Notes: a model not told the origin generated them from the sequence alone. A DNA stretch of 64,000 bases from Saprospiraceae bacterium (GCA_028280415.1 JANQLV010000048.1:124001-188000); one strand, 5' to 3'; positions 52,993 through 63,052 are shown, numbered from the stretch's first letter. A program made the numbers and translations.

Positions 52993-53742
52993 TTAGAAAT
53001 TAAACTTTATTTGAAGGGCAATATCGTTGTATTCAGAAGTGAGGTCCAAAGAATGCAAGACAAAGGGATTATTCTCTTTTTTGAGAACTGGCTTTTCTTT
53101 AATTCTATTTCGCTCTACTTTTTTGATCAATTTGTAGGAAAGATAACTTGTAACTGCTACCAGAGGAATACCGATCGATCTTTTCAGGATTAGCTGTTTT
53201 CTCTTTTTGTTGTATTCGTCCCTGGCTGAGTCAAAATTTCTTCTGGCTGTTGCGATATCTTGATCATTTATCGCACTAATAAAATCGCGTCGGTGAAGTT
53301 CTGCTCTATCTTTTAAAGTGTTCAACTTTTGTATACTACCACCGTCGATTGCAATCCATAAAGCTGTAGCATTTAGAGCCGGTAAAACGACTTTTGCTAC
53401 TAAAGCTTTGCTACGTGAGGCATTATATGCTTTTATTTCTGATTTATACTGTTGAAAATTGTCATTTCTGCTAATCAATCTTTTCCGGTAAAGCGTTTTT
53501 TTACCACTTTTTACAACTACTGTATCTTTTAGGATTTTATAAGATTGAGCCCATACTTCAAACGCATGACTTCCGGGGGTTAAATCAATGCTCGTTGGGT
53601 ACTTTTTTACATGATATACGGTATCGTCTATTTTGAGATAAGCATCATGCGGATAAATATAAAAATCTGTTTTTTCGGCATCCTGAGCAGATAGGCAAAA
53701 AGAAAATAAACAATAAAAAAATAATATAATTGATCGCTTCAT
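52993..53742 (-). CDS. Exported protein with PEGA-like start and a coiled region, unknown function
   Basis: The product has 249 residues. The signal peptide ends near FCLSAQ (residue 19). Residues 25-90 look like a PEGA-type beta domain (DFYIYPHDAYLKIDDTVYHV, then SIDLTPGSHAFEVWAQSYKI split, then KKTLYRKRLIS). Residues 100-200 are helical, with a charged coiled stretch (AINDQDIATARRNFDSARDEYNKKRKQLIL, split). A hydrophobic patch (RSIGIPLVAVTSYLSYKLIKK) may cross or touch the membrane. The C-terminus ends in a strand (YNDIALQIKFNF) like outer-membrane proteins. No named family matches the whole. It is the first gene of a two-gene operon with the small lipoprotein. Confidence 0.68.
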   Translation of the reverse strand: MKRSIILFFYCLFSFCLSAQDAEKTDFYIYPHDAYLKIDDTVYHVKKYPTSIDLTPGSHAFEVWAQSYKILKDTVVVKSGKKTLYRKRLISRNDNFQQYKSEIKAYNASRSKALVAKVVLPALNATALWIAIDGGSIQKLNTLKDRAELHRRDFISAINDQDIATARRNFDSARDEYNKKRKQLILKRSIGIPLVAVTSYLSYKLIKKVERNRIKEKPVLKKENNPFVLHSLDLTSEYNDIALQIKFNF

Positions 53743-53920
53743 TAAAATTTATAATTTAATAAAGTGAATTTATCAAAAAATAAATATTTTGCAAAGTTCT
53801 GATTTTAAATGATCGTTTTTTGTCAAAAAAAGAACAGATGTTTTTCTAATTCAAGAGGCTGTAAAAATTGCCTGTTAATCAGAATTTTTAGCCATAATAA
53901 AAAAATGTATAATGGAAAAA

Positions 53921-55447
53921 CTATTCGAAGGCTCGACGTGTTTTTTTCAATTTTAAAAAAGCTTTCCCAAGCGCCTCGATAATATCTCCGGCAAGCATTG
54001 CTTCCTCGCTGCCAATAATTTCCAGAGCGATATCACCAGCTAAACCATGCAGATAAACACCGAGAATAGCCGCTTCTTCAGGGCTGTAAGATTGAGCTAA
54101 CAAGCTCGTAATGATCCCCGTCAATACATCCCCGCTTCCAGCTGTAGCCATGCCCGGGTTTCCGGTAGAATTGAAGTAAAATGAGCCATCGGGACAGGCA
54201 GTGCAGCTATAAGCTCCTTTCAGTACAATATACACTCCAAGCTCTTTTGCTTTTTTACCCTGTAGTTCATTTCTTTCAAAATCATTGGCCGTCTTCCCGA
54301 ATAGCCTTTCAAATTCTTTAGGGTGGGGGGTGAGAATACTTTTTGCGGGCAACTGGTTCAGCAATTCGGGATTTTGAGCAAGAATATTCAATCCATCAGC
54401 ATCAATAACTACAGGTGAATTGCTGCTTTTGATTAAATCGGATAAAGCATTGATTGTAGGTGGCTTAGCATTGATTCCCGGACCGATACCTATAGCTCTA
54501 TATTGATCAGTTTCAGGAATTTTTTCAATAAAGTGCTCGTTTGTATCAATACTGACTATCGCTTCCGGAATAGTACTTTGAACGATTGGATAAGCAATTT
54601 TCGGGCAGTGGAGTGTAACCAGACCTGCTCCACTACGCAAAGCCGCCCGGGTACTCAAAAGAGCAGCGCCCAACATCCCGTAACTTCCGGCAATGATCAA
54701 AGCATGGCCATAACTTCCTTTATGATCAAAAACCTTTCTTTTGCGCAACATTCCAGAAGCCATCGCCTGATCTGCATAATGGTAGATACTTTCGGTTTGT
54801 TGGTAATATTCCGGATGTAATTGTATACTACCATAATCCCAGGAACCGGTGTATTGGTAATTTTCGGGAAAGAAAAAAGCGAGTTTTGGAGCTTCAAAAC
54901 TAAAAGTCTTTTCAGCTTTTAAGATACTGCCTTTACTGGGTTGATCAGCAAAGAGCCCGGAAGGTATATCTATTGCCACGCGTCTTGCTTTTAAGCTGTT
55001 TAAATAACCAATCAAATCTCCCCAGTACCCGGAAACCGGACGATTGAGCCCCGAGCCAAAAATCCCGTCTATGATTACAGCGTTTTGTGGTAGTTCCGGA
55101 AAAGGGTCCCCTTCGTTGATTTGTACAAATTCCACGGCCTGATGTCTGGGTAAACGTCCCTGATGATAATCAAAGTCAGGGGAATTGGTCTTTCCAATTT
55201 TACAATGATAAATTTTTACCTTATAAAAAAGGTGATGGAGCAGACGGGCAATTACCAGCCCATCCCCTCCGTTGTTTCCGGAACCACAGAAGAGATGTAT
55301 ACTATTATCTTTATAATCATACTTTTGGGTAAACCAGTTTGTAAAAATCATTGAAGCTCTTTCCATCAGGTCGAAAGAAGCAATTGGTTCATTTTGAATG
55401 GTATATTGATCCCAGTTTCGAATTTGTGCGGCACTAAATATTTTCAC
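53921..55447 (-). CDS. nnr: Bifunctional NAD(P)HX epimerase/dehydratase (Nnr)
   Basis: The product has 508 residues and two domains. Residues 1-220 are the YjeF_N epimerase with GSGNNGGDGLVIARLL and a DGIFGSGLNRP site. Residues 230-508 are the ADP-dependent (S)-NAD(P)H-hydrate dehydratase of ribokinase-like fold: GSYGMLGAALLSTRAALRSG (split), GPGINAKPPT, PVVIDADGLNIL, LTPHPKEFERL and the catalytic Asp in AGSGDVLTGII. The enzyme repairs hydrated, inactive NADH and NADPH. Bifunctional fusion is the common bacterial state. It is a single gene in this window; the nearby CoA-transferase gene is on the other strand. Confidence 0.95.
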   Translation of the reverse strand: MKIFSAAQIRNWDQYTIQNEPIASFDLMERASMIFTNWFTQKYDYKDNSIHLFCGSGNNGGDGLVIARLLHHLFYKVKIYHCKIGKTNSPDFDYHQGRLPRHQAVEFVQINEGDPFPELPQNAVIIDGIFGSGLNRPVSGYWGDLIGYLNSLKARRVAIDIPSGLFADQPSKGSILKAEKTFSFEAPKLAFFFPENYQYTGSWDYGSIQLHPEYYQQTESIYHYADQAMASGMLRKRKVFDHKGSYGHALIIAGSYGMLGAALLSTRAALRSGAGLVTLHCPKIAYPIVQSTIPEAIVSIDTNEHFIEKIPETDQYRAIGIGPGINAKPPTINALSDLIKSSNSPVVIDADGLNILAQNPELLNQLPAKSILTPHPKEFERLFGKTANDFERNELQGKKAKELGVYIVLKGAYSCTACPDGSFYFNSTGNPGMATAGSGDVLTGIITSLLAQSYSPEEAAILGVYLHGLAGDIALEIIGSEEAMLAGDIIEALGKAFLKLKKTRRAFE

Positions 55448-55709
55448 TTGTCGAATTTTTCTTTGAAGTTGTTAAAAAATGGAAGTCAAAATTAATTATA
55501 AGTGCTTGAAATATTGGACTCTAATGGCTTGCAAGCATATTATTTATCTAATTTTTAAACAACAATTTTTACTGCTAAAATAATTGAAATTAATTGATCC
55601 ATTTTATCTTGGCAATTCAAATACTTCTGTTAATCGTATGTTTTGTAATTTATTGTACTTAATACTTTATCCGGGGCTGCAATCAAAATCAATCTAGTAT
55701 CTTGCATTT

Positions 55710-56789
55710 ATGGATTCAATATTTAAAGATTTAAAAATAGTAGAACTGGCTAGTGTGCTGGCCGGGCCAGCAGTGGGAATGTTTTTTGCGGAATTAGGCG
55801 CTCAGGTGACCAAAATAGAGAATAAAAATACCAATGGAGATGTAACCCGGGGTTGGCGCTTACCGAATGAATCTAAAGAGCGGGATTATTCGGCTTATTA
55901 CTGTTCAGTAAACTGGCAAAAGGAAGTTGTATTGCTGGACTTGAAGTCAGAAGTGGATCGCGAATCTCTTTTTGATCTGATCGGCGATACAGATATAGTA
56001 ATTGCGAATTATCGACCGGGCTCGGCGGAAAGATTAGGAGTAGATTATCAAAGTTTAAAACAATACAACCCTAAACTAATATACGCCAACCTGACTTCTT
56101 TTGGTGAAAAAAGCACCCGACCGGCTTTTGACATCGTATTGCAGGCAGAAACCGGTTTTCTCTATATGACCGGAGAAGCAGATCGGGCTCCGGTTCGCAT
56201 GCCGGTTGCATTAATTGATATTTTAGCAGCTCATCAATTGAAAGAAGCTATATTGATTGCTTTACTAAAGAGGTATCAAACCGGAAAGGGGAGTTTTGTA
56301 AGCACCTCCCTTTATGAGTCGGCTTTAGCTTCATTGGCCAATCAGGCTACGAATTGGTTAATGGAATCTCATATTCCTCAGCGGATGGGGAGCCAGCATC
56401 CGAATATTGCTCCTTATGGGGATATTTTTTATACGCTCGATGAAAAAGCAGTGGTACTGGCTGTTGGTACTGAAAAACAATTCAAACAACTGGTTGAAGT
56501 ATTACGTATCCCGGAATTAGGCGAAGATGAGCGATTTGCTACAAATGCCTCCAGAGTTATTCACCGGGAAGCTTTAAATGAAATTTTAGCAGATCAATTT
56601 AGGAAACATGAAGCAACTCCTTTGATGGAAGAATTAATTCGGCTCGCCGTACCCGCCGGTTTGATCAGAAATATGGAAGGGGTATTTACAAATCCTACTG
56701 CTCAGGAAATGATACTGGAAGAAGTCAAAAATGACGGAACATTGAGCAAGCGGGTAAAAACAGTTGCTTTTGAGTTTTTGTCAGAATAG
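55710..56789 (+). CDS. CaiB/BaiF family III CoA-transferase
   Basis: The product has 359 residues, within the family's range of about 360-430. Motifs include ELASVLAGPAVGMFFAELGAQVTKIEN (split), NYRPGSAERLGVDYQSL, NPKLIYANLTSFG, and FDIVLQAETGFLYMTGE, whose Asp is the likely catalytic residue. It ends with a C-terminal part shared with the family (HPNIAPYGDIFYTLDEKAVVLAVG, split). It would move CoA between a carboxylic acid and an acyl-CoA donor; the substrate is unknown. Downstream, 108 bp away on the same strand, is a broken PNPOx-like gene. A TATCTTG box (55691-55697) just upstream of the ATG may be a variant -7 element. Confidence 0.93.
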   Translation: MDSIFKDLKIVELASVLAGPAVGMFFAELGAQVTKIENKNTNGDVTRGWRLPNESKERDYSAYYCSVNWQKEVVLLDLKSEVDRESLFDLIGDTDIVIANYRPGSAERLGVDYQSLKQYNPKLIYANLTSFGEKSTRPAFDIVLQAETGFLYMTGEADRAPVRMPVALIDILAAHQLKEAILIALLKRYQTGKGSFVSTSLYESALASLANQATNWLMESHIPQRMGSQHPNIAPYGDIFYTLDEKAVVLAVGTEKQFKQLVEVLRIPELGEDERFATNASRVIHREALNEILADQFRKHEATPLMEELIRLAVPAGLIRNMEGVFTNPTAQEMILEEVKNDGTLSKRVKTVAFEFLSE

Positions 56790-56897
56790 ATATTGCAAAC
56801 TGACCGGTGTTTCATTCCTAGTTGATCGGGAACTAATGGAATTAAATACTGGGAGATATATTGTTTTTGAAAGATTAGAAAAATATCAAGAGGATCG

Positions 56898-57431
56898 ATG
56901 TATACCCTGGAATCTTTTTTTGAACTGGCTAAAGCCGAACTGTTTCGCTCTGATGAAGATAAGCAGCATCCGTTTCGTACCATGATACTGGCTACACAGG
57001 ATTCCTTTCCCGGATTACGGATCATTGTTAAAAGAAAAATTACGCAAGAACTTGACCTGTTGGCTTATACGGATAGCCGTAGTTCAAAGGTAAAAGTTTT
57101 GAAAGAAAAGCCTCTTTGTAGTTTACTTTTTTACCATCCGGATAAAAAGCTGTAACTGATTATAAAAACAAATGCCCGGGTACTGGAATCCGGCAATTTA
57201 TTCGATCAACACCAAGCAATGGCTACCCGTTATTCCAGGGATTATTACGCTTTACAGCCACCTGGGACAATAATAGCGCAACCGGATTATGCTTTTGGAG
57301 ATCAGGCTCATTTCGCCTTATTGTTTTTTCAACCTTTAGGCATACAAGTATTGCAATTATCTGATCCCAGGCATTTTCGGGCAGATTATTTAGGTTCGGA
57401 TAACTGGAAGGGAAAATGGCTGGTCCCCTAA
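56898..57431 (+). pseudogene. PNPOx-like (pyridoxamine 5'-phosphate oxidase family) gene broken by one in-frame stop
   Basis: The frame runs for 178 codons from ATG 56898 to the TAA at 57429-57431 with one internal TAA at 57153-57155. The first half (MYTLESFFELAKAELFRSD, RTMILATQ, GLRIIVKRKI, LLAYTDSRSSKVKVL, PLCSLLFYHPDKKL) and the second half (YYALQPPGTII, ADYLGSDNWKGKWLVP) together match the Alr4036-type FMN-binding PNPOx family of about 180 residues. At the stop, relatives have Gln in a KLQLR-like context, so a single CAA-to-TAA change explains it. No frameshift is needed. It may be a recent pseudogene or a sequencing error. The family binds FMN; its substrate is usually unknown. Confidence 0.85.
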
Positions 57432-57623
57432 TTTTGCAAAGGAATTATTGATCTCATTATTTTAGCTTGAATTCTCTCCATATTCAGCTTATAAATTATT
57501 AATTTAGCTTATCCATGCTAAATTGTGATGACGCTTATACGGCTAATCCATGACTTTAGCGGTCTAATGTGTAACTCTTTGATGAGAAAAAGGTATATTT
57601 TGCAATCATACTAAGACTATTTT

Positions 57624-60600
57624 ATGCTCGGAAGATACATCATCAGATCAATTACACTTTTTATCTTATTTACATTTTTGACGCCTCAGGAAAGTAGGGC
57701 AACGCATATTGTTGGTGGTGAAATGACTTATACCTGTCTGGGCAATGATTTATACGAAATAAAGTTAACCATATTTCGGGATTGCTTTAACGGGAACCCG
57801 AATGCTTTTTTCGATGATCCGGCTTATATAGGAATCTATAATTCTACCGGGGCATTGATCGATAGTTTGGCCATTCCCTTTGATCCGGTATTAAATGATA
57901 CGCTCAATCCGATTCTATCGGATTCCTGTCTGGTTGTTCCTCCGAATGTATGCGTACATACTACACAGTATACAGGTACGAAAACCCTTCCTAATATTCC
58001 GGGGGGCTATCGCTTGCTGCATCAAAGGTGCTGCCGGAATATGACGATTGCCAATATTGTTGATCCCCTGGATACGGGAGCGACTTTTGGTGTGGACATC
58101 TCCGAAAGAGCATTAGAAGAATGTAATAGTAGTGCCTTGTTTACCCAATGGCCACCGATCTATATTTGTGTGAATGAGCCAATTATCTTTGATCAATCCG
58201 CTATTGATGCAGATGGTGATTCCATTGTATACCGGCTTTGTACTCCGATAGATGGAGCTACTCCGGCGGTTCCTTATCCCGAGCCATATGAACAAACCAT
58301 CCCACAGGAGGTAGTCTGGGTCGATCCGCCTTATAATCTGGATAATGTACTTGGAGGTATTCCGTTGGCCATTGACTTAAATACCGGCTTATTGACTGGC
58401 ACACCTAATACCATTGGGCAATTTGTAGTTGGGATTTGCCTGGAGGAATACCGCAATGGAGAATTGATTTCGACTACCAGGAGAGATTTTCAATATAATG
58501 TAGGACAATGTGGAACGGCTACGGCTTCTTTTTTTGCACCAGTACTGAATTGCGATGGCCTAACGGTCGATTTCAATAATGAAAGTCTGAATGCAGATGA
58601 ATATAAATGGTATTTTAATGATCCTGCATATCCGGATTCCTGTTCTACGGAAGTCAGTCCGACTTATACTTTTTCCGATACGGGGACTTATAATGTAGTA
58701 TTGATTGCCGAACCCGGGAACACCTGCGAAGATAGCTTCATGCTTCCGGTTTCCGTTTATAATCCTTCCCTCTTTGCTGAGTTTGACTTTGAATATGTGA
58801 ATTGTACGGATAGTTTAATTATAGAGGTAACCGATTTGTCCTATGATACGATTTTTGATGTGGTGGCCTGGGACTGGGAATTAAATGATGGTACAAATGT
58901 GATTGCAACGTCTGATGAACCGGACCCTACCTTTGTCCTGACTACTTCAACTACGGTCTTCCTGGAACTAGTTGTAACGGCTTCAAACGGTTGTACCCAG
59001 CAATTGACTACAGCTTTTGCGGCAAATATTTTTACTGAAGAAACCTTTCCGGATGAAGTAGTCATTTGTTTTGATCAATCGGTCAATCTCAACCCCGATC
59101 CTTTCCCCGGGGTGCAATATACCTGGTCACCTCCCGAAGGCCTGGATAATCCCAGTTCACCTTCGCCAAACGCTTCTCCGGATAGCACCACGACTTATGT
59201 GGTCTTTATAGAAAGCCTGGTAGGGCAGTGTGAATTGTTCGACACGGTGACGGTAGTCGTCGATTCTATTGATGCAGCTTTTACCTTGGATGTCCCCTGT
59301 GATCTGGAAGTCTTTTTTGAAAATGCCAGCTATAATGCTCAGAACTATACCTGGTTGTTTAATGATCCGGGGAATCCTGGCGCAATGTCCAATGAAGAAA
59401 ACCCAATCTTCACCTATTCTGCACCGGGCAATTATACGGCAACTTTAATTGCCGACAATGGCGAATTATGTGCGGATACTTCTTTTTTAATTTTTACGAT
59501 AGAAGAACCGGATATTCAACCGGATTTCGAGTTTGCTGTTTTGAGTTGTGTAGACAGTTTTTCCGTAGACTTGACCGATCTGACCACACATGCCGCAGGA
59601 CTTACTTTTGGATGGGATTGGTATATTTATGAAAATAATGAACTGATCGATTCTTTTGATATACAGAATCCGGTATTAACGGTATACAGTACTTCAGAGT
59701 ACATCATTGAATTAGTAATTACGGATTCAGAAGGATGTACAGCAACTGTTCAGGATACCATATTGGCACAGGTTTTTAGTGCCGGGCTAATACCGGATGG
59801 TACTTTGTTCTGTCCCGGTGATTCAGCCTTGCTAAACCCCAATCCCTTTGTTGATGTAGATTATGTTTGGTCTCCGGGAGATGGTTTAAGTGATCCGAAT
59901 TCGGATAGCCCCTGGGCTTTTCCGGATATGGGAATGACCTATTTTGTTACTGCTACGGATCAATTTGGATGTATGTTTATGGATACGGTGGAAGTTCTTC
60001 TCGATTCTTTGGATGCATCTTTTGTAGCGGATGTGCCTTGTGATTTTGAAGTAGTATTTACAAATACGAGTTATAATGCCGAAAATAGCATCTGGTTTTT
60101 CAATGATCCGAATAATCCGGGAGCTATGTCGATGGAAACTAACCCGACTTTCGTTTATTCGGATACGGGAACCTTTACTGCTACTTTGATTATCGAATCG
60201 GGAATCAATTGTACGGATTCCGCCAGTGTAGATTTTTTCATCGATGATCCGGAATTGTTACCGGATTTTGATTTTGATGTTCCTAACTGTACAGATAGTT
60301 TTACAGTAGTGTTGAATGATAACTCTACGCATTTAGGCGGTTTGACTTTTGACTGGACCTGGATAGTCTCGGAGGGCAGTACCGTTCTGGATACTTTATT
60401 CGGTGAAAATCCGGAGTTTACGGTTTACAGTACTTCTAATTACGAAATTGAGTTAATCATTACGGATTCAGAGGGTTGTACCAGTTCAACCATTCAAAAT
60501 ATTCCGGCTCAGGTTTTTGTAGAGGGAGAGATTCCTGACGTTTCTCTGGTTTGTCCTCAGGATTCGGTTTTGTTAAACCCCGATCCGATCCCGGGAGTCT

Positions 60601-61277
60601 CTTACAGCTGGTCTCCTGCTGATGGCTTGAGTGACCCGAATACTGCCAGTCCTATGGCATTGCCTGATCAATCCACTACCTATGAGGTGACGGCAGAGGA
60701 TCAGTTTGGCTGTACTTTTACAGATGAAGTCTTTTTTGAAATAGTCGAGACAGAGCCTTTGTTGGATGGCTTCATTCTACCGGATACCATTTTCGTGGGA
60801 GATACGGCTCAAATATTTACGACCCAGGATCCCAATTATATCTATCAGTGGGAATTCGATGAAAGTCTGAGCGATCTAACCATTCCTGATCCATTGGCTT
60901 ATCCGCTGGAAACCACTACTTATACTTTGAGTATTACTAATGATGATAACTGTACGAATACTATTCAACTGCTTTTGGTAGTCGTTCCTAGAATATGTGA
61001 TGAACCTAATTTGTTTTTGCCCAATGCATTTACTCCAAATGGTGATGGCGAAAATGATGTGTTAAGATTAATGGGGAACGGGATTGATGAAATGCATCTG
61101 GTCATTTACAACCGCTGGGGACAGAAAGTATTTGAGTCTTTCGATCAAAATGTAGGTTGGGATGGAACGTTTAAAGGCGAAAAGCTTCCACCCGATGCTT
61201 ATGGCTTTTACCTCCGTGCACTCTGCTTCAATCAGGAAGAGTATTACAAGCAGGGGAACATCACTTTGCTCCGCTAA
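57624..61277 (+). CDS. Large surface protein with repeated PKD-like modules and T9SS type-B sorting domain
   Basis: The product has 1217 residues. The signal peptide ends near ESRA, followed by THIVGGEMTYTCLGNDLYEI, the usual N-terminal start of such Bacteroidota surface proteins. Residues 30-300 are a Cys-containing N-terminal domain. Residues 300-1090 contain three copies of a roughly 240-residue module, each with a YKWYFNDP/YTWLFNDP/SIWFFNDP PKD strand, a CxxS-type strand and YVWSPGDGLSDPNS-like segments. Residues 1125-1217 are the type-B CTD (LFLPNAFTPNGDGENDVL, then IYNRWGQKVFES, GWDGTFKGEKLPPDAYGFYL, GNITLLR). It should be exported by the T9SS and act at the surface, perhaps as an adhesin. 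No PorP/SprF gene is adjacent. Confidence 0.93.
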   Translation: MLGRYIIRSITLFILFTFLTPQESRATHIVGGEMTYTCLGNDLYEIKLTIFRDCFNGNPNAFFDDPAYIGIYNSTGALIDSLAIPFDPVLNDTLNPILSDSCLVVPPNVCVHTTQYTGTKTLPNIPGGYRLLHQRCCRNMTIANIVDPLDTGATFGVDISERALEECNSSALFTQWPPIYICVNEPIIFDQSAIDADGDSIVYRLCTPIDGATPAVPYPEPYEQTIPQEVVWVDPPYNLDNVLGGIPLAIDLNTGLLTGTPNTIGQFVVGICLEEYRNGELISTTRRDFQYNVGQCGTATASFFAPVLNCDGLTVDFNNESLNADEYKWYFNDPAYPDSCSTEVSPTYTFSDTGTYNVVLIAEPGNTCEDSFMLPVSVYNPSLFAEFDFEYVNCTDSLIIEVTDLSYDTIFDVVAWDWELNDGTNVIATSDEPDPTFVLTTSTTVFLELVVTASNGCTQQLTTAFAANIFTEETFPDEVVICFDQSVNLNPDPFPGVQYTWSPPEGLDNPSSPSPNASPDSTTTYVVFIESLVGQCELFDTVTVVVDSIDAAFTLDVPCDLEVFFENASYNAQNYTWLFNDPGNPGAMSNEENPIFTYSAPGNYTATLIADNGELCADTSFLIFTIEEPDIQPDFEFAVLSCVDSFSVDLTDLTTHAAGLTFGWDWYIYENNELIDSFDIQNPVLTVYSTSEYIIELVITDSEGCTATVQDTILAQVFSAGLIPDGTLFCPGDSALLNPNPFVDVDYVWSPGDGLSDPNSDSPWAFPDMGMTYFVTATDQFGCMFMDTVEVLLDSLDASFVADVPCDFEVVFTNTSYNAENSIWFFNDPNNPGAMSMETNPTFVYSDTGTFTATLIIESGINCTDSASVDFFIDDPELLPDFDFDVPNCTDSFTVVLNDNSTHLGGLTFDWTWIVSEGSTVLDTLFGENPEFTVYSTSNYEIELIITDSEGCTSSTIQNIPAQVFVEGEIPDVSLVCPQDSVLLNPDPIPGVSYSWSPADGLSDPNTASPMALPDQSTTYEVTAEDQFGCTFTDEVFFEIVETEPLLDGFILPDTIFVGDTAQIFTTQDPNYIYQWEFDESLSDLTIPDPLAYPLETTTYTLSITNDDNCTNTIQLLLVVVPRICDEPNLFLPNAFTPNGDGENDVLRLMGNGIDEMHLVIYNRWGQKVFESFDQNVGWDGTFKGEKLPPDAYGFYLRALCFNQEEYYKQGNITLLR

Positions 61278-61411
61278 TGTAATGTCGTCTGTGAGAGTCG
61301 TTAAAAGCACTTAAGCCTTTGTTAAGTGCTTTAATATTTTATCTGTACGCCAATAGAACGCTTATATTCATCGTATCAATGATAAAAGTCTATAACCTAA
61401 AACATTATGCT

Positions 61412-61939
61412 ATGATGATCAGAATGATTTTATCTTTTTTTACTTTTCTAATTCTAGTTATACCCACTATTCAAGCGCAGAATCATCCGCCACCTCCCGT
61501 TGCCGAAGAAACTTTGGTAAAAGAAGTTTTTGTAGTGGTAGAAGAGATGCCGGTATTTCCCGGTTGTGAAGAGGTAGAGGACCGACGAAAACGCAGTAAC
61601 TGCTCAGATAAGAAATTCCTGCAATATCTGTATAAAGAGATTGAATATCCGGCAGAAGCTGCTGCTCAAAATATAACGGGTACTGTTGTGCTGCAATTTA
61701 TTGTCCTGAAAGATGGTACTGTAAGTGATGTAAAAGTTCTACGGGATATTGGGGGTGGTTGCGGTCAAGCCGCCAAAAAGGTCATTGAATCGCTAAATGA
61801 GAAAGGAACGAAGTTTATTCCCGGAAAGCAAAGAGGGGTAGCGGTTAATGTACGCTTAAATCAGGCCATAAAGTTTAAGCCTGCAATGAAACAAAATGCC
61901 CAAGGGAAAACCAAATCCACTAAAAAGAAAAACGGATAA
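61412..61939 (+). CDS. TonB C-terminal domain protein (energy transducer TonB)
   Basis: About 175 residues from ATG 61412 (ATG 61379 and an upstream in-frame TTG at 61319 are possible). The start MMIRMILSFFTFLILVIPTIQAQ is split here as MMIRMILSFFTF and LILVIPTIQAQ, and serves as a signal peptide or anchor. A short Pro-rich linker (HPPPPVAEE) leads to the TonB_C domain: PVFPGCEE, FLQYLYKEIEYPAEAAAQNI, GTVVLQFIVLKDGTVSDVKVL split, and VRLNQAIKFKP. It lacks the long membrane-spanning spacer of classical TonB, so it may be a short periplasmic TonB-like protein. A basic tail (KTKSTKKKNG) ends it. It stands alone, without ExbBD genes. Confidence 0.88.
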   Translation: MMIRMILSFFTFLILVIPTIQAQNHPPPPVAEETLVKEVFVVVEEMPVFPGCEEVEDRRKRSNCSDKKFLQYLYKEIEYPAEAAAQNITGTVVLQFIVLKDGTVSDVKVLRDIGGGCGQAAKKVIESLNEKGTKFIPGKQRGVAVNVRLNQAIKFKPAMKQNAQGKTKSTKKKNG

Positions 61940-61945
61940 TAAAAT

Positions 61946-61987
61946 CGTATGAGGTTTTAGTTCATGTAAAAACCTCTGCCTCATACG
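61946..61987. terminator. Bidirectional hairpin terminator between convergent genes
   Basis: CGTATGAGG (61946-61954) pairs with CCTCATACG (61979-61987); inside, GAGGTTTT can pair instead with AAAACCTC (61969-61976). T-rich flanks follow on both strands (minus strand ATTTTATT, plus strand TTCTATATTTT). It separates the tonB-like and SPFH genes. Confidence 0.68.
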
Positions 61988-62009
61988 TTCTATATTTTGC
62001 ATATCTGTA

Positions 62010-62990
62010 TTAATCTTTATTCAGACGTGGTGGCTTTTTTTTGCTGCCGTCCTTAATCGCATCAGAAGCGAATGAAGAGGCGGTAAATGAAGTAACCATC
62101 TGATTAAGCATATCGGATGCCGCAGTAGGTGCATTAGGCATAAGGATCAAATTGCTGTTCGTATTTTCACCCATGGATTGCAAAGTATCGTAATGCTGAG
62201 TAATTACGATCAAGGCAGAAGCCTCTTGCGAATTGATGCCTACCTGATTGAGTACTTCTACTGATTCTTCCAGACCTCTTGCGATTTCTCTTCGCTGATC
62301 GGCAATACCCTGACCTTGTAACTTCTTACTTTCTGCTTCTGCCTGTGCTCTGGCTACAATGCGAATACGCTCTGCTTCCCCTTCGTATTCGGCAGCGAGT
62401 TTCTCCCGCTCGGCAGCATTGATTCGATTCATTGCATTTTTTACGGCCTGATCAGGGTCGATATCTGTGACCAGTGCTTTGACGATCCCATAACCGTACT
62501 CATTCATCGCTTCCTGTAGTTCACGCATGATCGCTACGGCAATGTCGTCTTTTTTTACAAAAACATCATCCAGCTTCATCTTTGGCACTTCAGCTCTTAC
62601 TACATCGAATACATAAGCTGTAATCTGCTCATGTGAATTTTCCAGTTTATAAAAAGCATCGTATATGCTGTCTTTCAAAACCCGAAACTGAACGGAAACT
62701 TTCAGCCTCACGAAAACGTCATCCAGCGTTTTAGTTTCCACAATAACATCCAGCTGCTGGATTTTCAAATTCATTCTTCCGGCGATTGAATCCATAAAAG
62801 GGACTTTGAATTGCAAACCGGCTTGCCGAATACTCTGGAACTTTCCAAGTCTCTGGACTACTGCGGCAGTTTGTTGTTTTACGGTAAACAAACCGGATAT
62901 GATAATAAACAGGCCAAAAATTCCGGCAATTATCGAGGTGACAGGTATATCCGGCGTAGCTAGAAAGGCCATTAGTGTTATTCCATTCAT
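62010..62990 (-). CDS. SPFH/Band-7 family membrane protein (stomatin-like)
   Basis: The product has 326 residues. An N-terminal membrane segment (SIIAGIFGLFIIISGLF) is followed by the SPFH domain: VVQRLGKFQSIRQAGLQFKVPF (split), VETKTLDDVFVRLKVSVQFRV (split), and a long charged coiled coil (NAMNRINAAEREKLAAEYEGEAERIRIVARAQAEAES, split). A late conserved ALIVITQHYDTLQSMG segment and a Met-containing tail with a Lys-rich end close it. The architecture matches stomatin-like proteins that scaffold membrane microdomains or regulate membrane proteases; a NfeD partner gene is not seen here. Single gene with no clear promoter box found. Confidence 0.94.
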   Translation of the reverse strand: MNGITLMAFLATPDIPVTSIIAGIFGLFIIISGLFTVKQQTAAVVQRLGKFQSIRQAGLQFKVPFMDSIAGRMNLKIQQLDVIVETKTLDDVFVRLKVSVQFRVLKDSIYDAFYKLENSHEQITAYVFDVVRAEVPKMKLDDVFVKKDDIAVAIMRELQEAMNEYGYGIVKALVTDIDPDQAVKNAMNRINAAEREKLAAEYEGEAERIRIVARAQAEAESKKLQGQGIADQRREIARGLEESVEVLNQVGINSQEASALIVITQHYDTLQSMGENTNSNLILMPNAPTAASDMLNQMVTSFTASSFASDAIKDGSKKKPPRLNKD

Positions 62991-63052
62991 AATTGATTAG
63001 TATTGATTTTAAAATAGAAATTTAATTTTTTTCTCTTCTGATTTTACAGTTT

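Noticed and set aside
57153-57155. Stop-codon readthrough or TAA recoding in the PNPOx-like gene
   Set aside because: Many genes in the window end with TAA, so TAA is a normal stop; no recoding signal is visible.
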